Below, in pieces: positions 7,719-9,098 of a DNA stretch of 9,098 nucleotides; position 1 is the first letter of the stretch; every line of letters begins with the position of its first letter. The DNA comes from Labilibaculum sp. Its GTDB lineage: Bacteria; Bacteroidota; Bacteroidia; Bacteroidales; Marinifilaceae. Below the pieces are notes generated by a model. That model had not been told where the DNA came from and did no database searches. It saw nothing but the letters and a program-made list of their open reading frames with translations. The position numbers were made by a program, and so were the translations under genes. The DNA is taken from the NCBI GenBank assembly GCA_016743925.1, contig JADGFH010000198.1:1-9098 (forward strand), in the 5' to 3' direction.

Positions 7719-7745
7719 TGTTTGATTTAAACGGAGTGTTTGATT
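7719..7745. repeat. Two 9-bp direct repeats TGTTTGATT, 18 bp apart
   Basis: Identical copies lie at 7719-7727 and 7737-7745 (AATCAAACA on the minus strand). They sit between the candidate -7 box and the longer repeats, about where a -33 region and a proximal activator site would be for the lipoprotein gene. Confidence 0.55.
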
Positions 7746-7746
7746 A

Positions 7747-7811
7747 TGGTTAAATATCGTAAAGTTTTGACGAAATGCTGCTTTTTGTTGGTCAATCATC
7801 TTAAAGTTTTG
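7747..7811. repeat. Two 23-bp direct repeats, 42 bp start to start, upstream of the lipoprotein gene
   Basis: Copies at 7747-7769 and 7789-7811 match at 19 of 23 bases. Both begin TGGT, share an ATC in the middle, and end in the exact 9-mer AAAGTTTTG. The 42-bp period equals four helical turns, so both face the same side of the DNA. They lie 82-146 bases upstream of the lipoprotein start codon, a usual place for activator binding. The regulator is unknown. Confidence 0.65.
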
Positions 7812-7820
7812 TTGTTTAGT

Positions 7821-7845
7821 TGATTAAAGTAATCGATTTTAATCA
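7821..7845. repeat. Inverted repeat TGATTAAA-N9-TTTAATCA
   Basis: Perfect 8-base arms at 7821-7828 and 7838-7845 around a 9-base spacer that contains ATCGAT. It lies 9 bases beyond the outer 23-bp repeat. It may be a further protein site; in AT-rich DNA a chance origin is possible. Confidence 0.35.
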
Positions 7846-7989
7846 GTTAAATTTCTAATGATTGTAATACTATTAGTCATCTTAGTTCCCTACCTTTAGT
7901 GGGATTTAGGTTTATATGCTTGATTTTCAAACAGAGTATGCGAGGTGGATTAGTTTATTGTTATCTAATAATTTGTGTTGGGCTAGCAA

Positions 7990-8015
7990 AATTTCATTTT
8001 GGGAAAGATGAAATT
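7990..8015 (-). terminator. Weak candidate terminator after the flippase-like gene
   Basis: Inverted repeat AATTTCAT (7990-7997) / ATGAAATT (8008-8015), 10-base loop. On the minus strand the second arm runs into TTTT, 45 bases after the flippase stop. The stem is AT-rich and the T-run is short, so termination would be weak. Confidence 0.3.
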
Positions 8016-8060
8016 AGAGATCATTTTTACTTGTAATATTGTTCAGTAAAAGAGAGAGAG

Positions 8061-9098
8061 TTAGTTTCTAAAGTGCTTTTTTATCCATCTTGGAAGAATA
8101 TAAACACCAATAAATAAATAAGGATAGTAGGAAATGAGTCGCCATAGTAAAGCCATACTTGCTGCTACTCCTGCCGATGGTAGAAACTCACCAAGGTATT
8201 TAGTGAATACCCATTCAGAAAACCCACTTCCTCCAGGTGTTGGACTTACAAGCATCATGATCCACATGACCAATTGTCTGGCAAAAATCATGATGTGTTC
8301 GGTAATGGAATATCCTTGAAACATAAATGCCAGTAAGATTACATTAACGACCCAATATCTTGCTGTCCATGACCAAAAGGTAGCCATAAAAGCTTTCAAC
8401 CAAAAAATAAAAGGTTTCCGTCGAAGTTCTTTCGAGCTTTCAATAATATCGCTTCCCGCCTTGTTAGCACCATGTTTCCATTTACGTAGTATTGGAAGCT
8501 TAAATATCCAAAGTAAAAGCCATTTGAGTCCTCTTGGATTCCAAAATAAACCGTAGGTTAATACAATAAAGTAAACCAATTTAACAAGGTAGCCACCTAA
8601 TGCAAAATATAAAAGAGAGTCGAGCCAAAGTGAATGTTCTGGCGATGTTATCATAAATAACTGATGAATATCTAAAAAGAGAATCAGTAAAGGAAACATT
8701 AAAATGAAATAGAGTTCGTCGAGAAATGAGGTCGACATAACAATAGCAGAACTTCTTCCAACTTTTAAACCTTCTTTATTTAAGTATAGAATTGCGACAG
8801 ATGTTCCACCAATTGCCGAAGGAGTAATTGCTGAGGTAAATTCCCAAAGCATGATAATGCGAAAAGCTTGCCGCCAAGAAAAAGTCTGATCTGTTAATAT
8901 TCGTAATCGAGCCATGTAGCCTAAATCACGAATCAACATCATAATAAGAGCTATACAAATCCAGAATAAAGAATACCAAGAAAAATCAATTAAGGATAAA
9001 GTATTGCCATCAACTTCCTTTATTAGCAAGTACACAACAGCCGCAAACCCAATAATTATTGGATAAATGATTCTACTAGGGCGCACACCATCGAGTAG
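8061..9098 (-). CDS. Flippase-like / LPG synthase transmembrane-region family protein (UPF0104, YbhN type), 5' partial
   Basis: The frame stays open to the right edge: before the GTG at 9084-9086 it reads Leu-Leu-Asp-Gly without a stop. LLDGVRPSRIIYP is a normal start region for this family, so the GTG is an internal Val and the true start is probably just outside the window. Counting from that Val, membrane segments lie near residues 5-22, 36-52, 78-102, 122-140, 158-182, 240-256, 268-282, 302-314 and 318-332. Motifs of the family are RDLGYMARL (53-61), WEFTSAITPSAIGGTSVAI (81-99) and SPTPGGSGFSEWVF (281-294), followed by RLISYYPYL (316-324). The soluble catalytic half of MprF is absent. Relatives are thought to move or bind lipids at the inner membrane; the substrate here is unknown. 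Confidence 0.9.
   Translation of the reverse strand, partial: LLDGVRPSRIIYPIIIGFAAVVYLLIKEVDGNTLSLIDFSWYSLFWICIALIMMLIRDLGYMARLRILTDQTFSWRQAFRIIMLWEFTSAITPSAIGGTSVAILYLNKEGLKVGRSSAIVMSTSFLDELYFILMFPLLILFLDIHQLFMITSPEHSLWLDSLLYFALGGYLVKLVYFIVLTYGLFWNPRGLKWLLLWIFKLPILRKWKHGANKAGSDIIESSKELRRKPFIFWLKAFMATFWSWTARYWVVNVILLAFMFQGYSITEHIMIFARQLVMWIMMLVSPTPGGSGFSEWVFTKYLGEFLPSAGVAASMALLWRLISYYPYLFIGVYILPRWIKKHFRN

Larger units (their letters stand above)
7666..8060. other. 395-base non-coding region between the flippase-like and lipoprotein genes
   Basis: No ORF of convincing length, RNA gene or mobile-element end is seen. The part near the lipoprotein start (7690-7845) holds the candidate -7 box and three sets of repeats, so it is probably a control region. 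The rest (7846-8060) holds one weak hairpin and AT-rich sequence with nothing else I can support. Confidence 0.7.

Noticed and set aside
7916..8011. 31-codon plus-strand ORF in the intergenic region (MLDFQTEYARW...)
   Set aside because: Short, no family resemblance, no promoter or terminator around it, and it runs through the hairpin at 7990-8015. Random open frames of this length are common in AT-rich DNA.
7704..8036. ACTTGTAA occurring twice (7704-7711 and 8029-8036)
   Set aside because: An 8-mer repeated once over 330 bases of AT-rich DNA is compatible with chance; flanks do not match.

Overview
The window looks like chromosomal DNA of a Bacteroidota bacterium, probably a marine member of the Bacteroidales/Marinilabiliales kind; the genus cannot be fixed from sequence alone. 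The reasons are low-GC DNA, starts without a Shine-Dalgarno box, TAnnTTTG-type -7 boxes, a DUF2723 membrane glycosyltransferase-like protein, a lipoprotein with an Asp/Asn-rich stretch after the lipobox cysteine, and a Bacteroidota-style PurD next to a DUF6427-like membrane protein.

Left part (1-3253, + strand): the 3' part of a large DUF2723 (TMEM260-like) gene, cut by the left edge, is joined by a 4-base ATGA overlap to a small NodB-type polysaccharide deacetylase. The pair is probably translationally coupled and points to glycan work at the envelope. A 167-base spacer follows, with a candidate -7 box and a striking 32-bp near-perfect palindrome.

Middle (3421-5739, + strand): purD (purine synthesis), a clear intrinsic terminator, then a polytopic membrane protein resembling DUF6427. 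That gene ends against a convergent gene, and its stop codon lies inside the U-tract of the opposing gene's terminator, whose hairpin can close on a UUCG tetraloop.

Right part (5791-9098, - strand): a 624-residue lipoprotein with an LVIVD-like beta-propeller and a C-terminal DUF4114-like domain, preceded by a 395-base non-coding region. Farther right is a flippase-like (LPG synthase transmembrane region, UPF0104/YbhN type) gene whose 5' end runs off the window. The non-coding region holds a candidate promoter and a layered set of repeats: two 9-bp direct repeats, two 23-bp direct repeats exactly 42 bp apart, and an inverted repeat. This is the least explained part of the window and looks like a control region for the lipoprotein.

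Most of the window is ordinary core genome with an envelope theme. I see no defence system, CRISPR array, RNA gene, insertion sequence or prophage. The best leads are the repeat array upstream of the lipoprotein and the palindrome upstream of purD.
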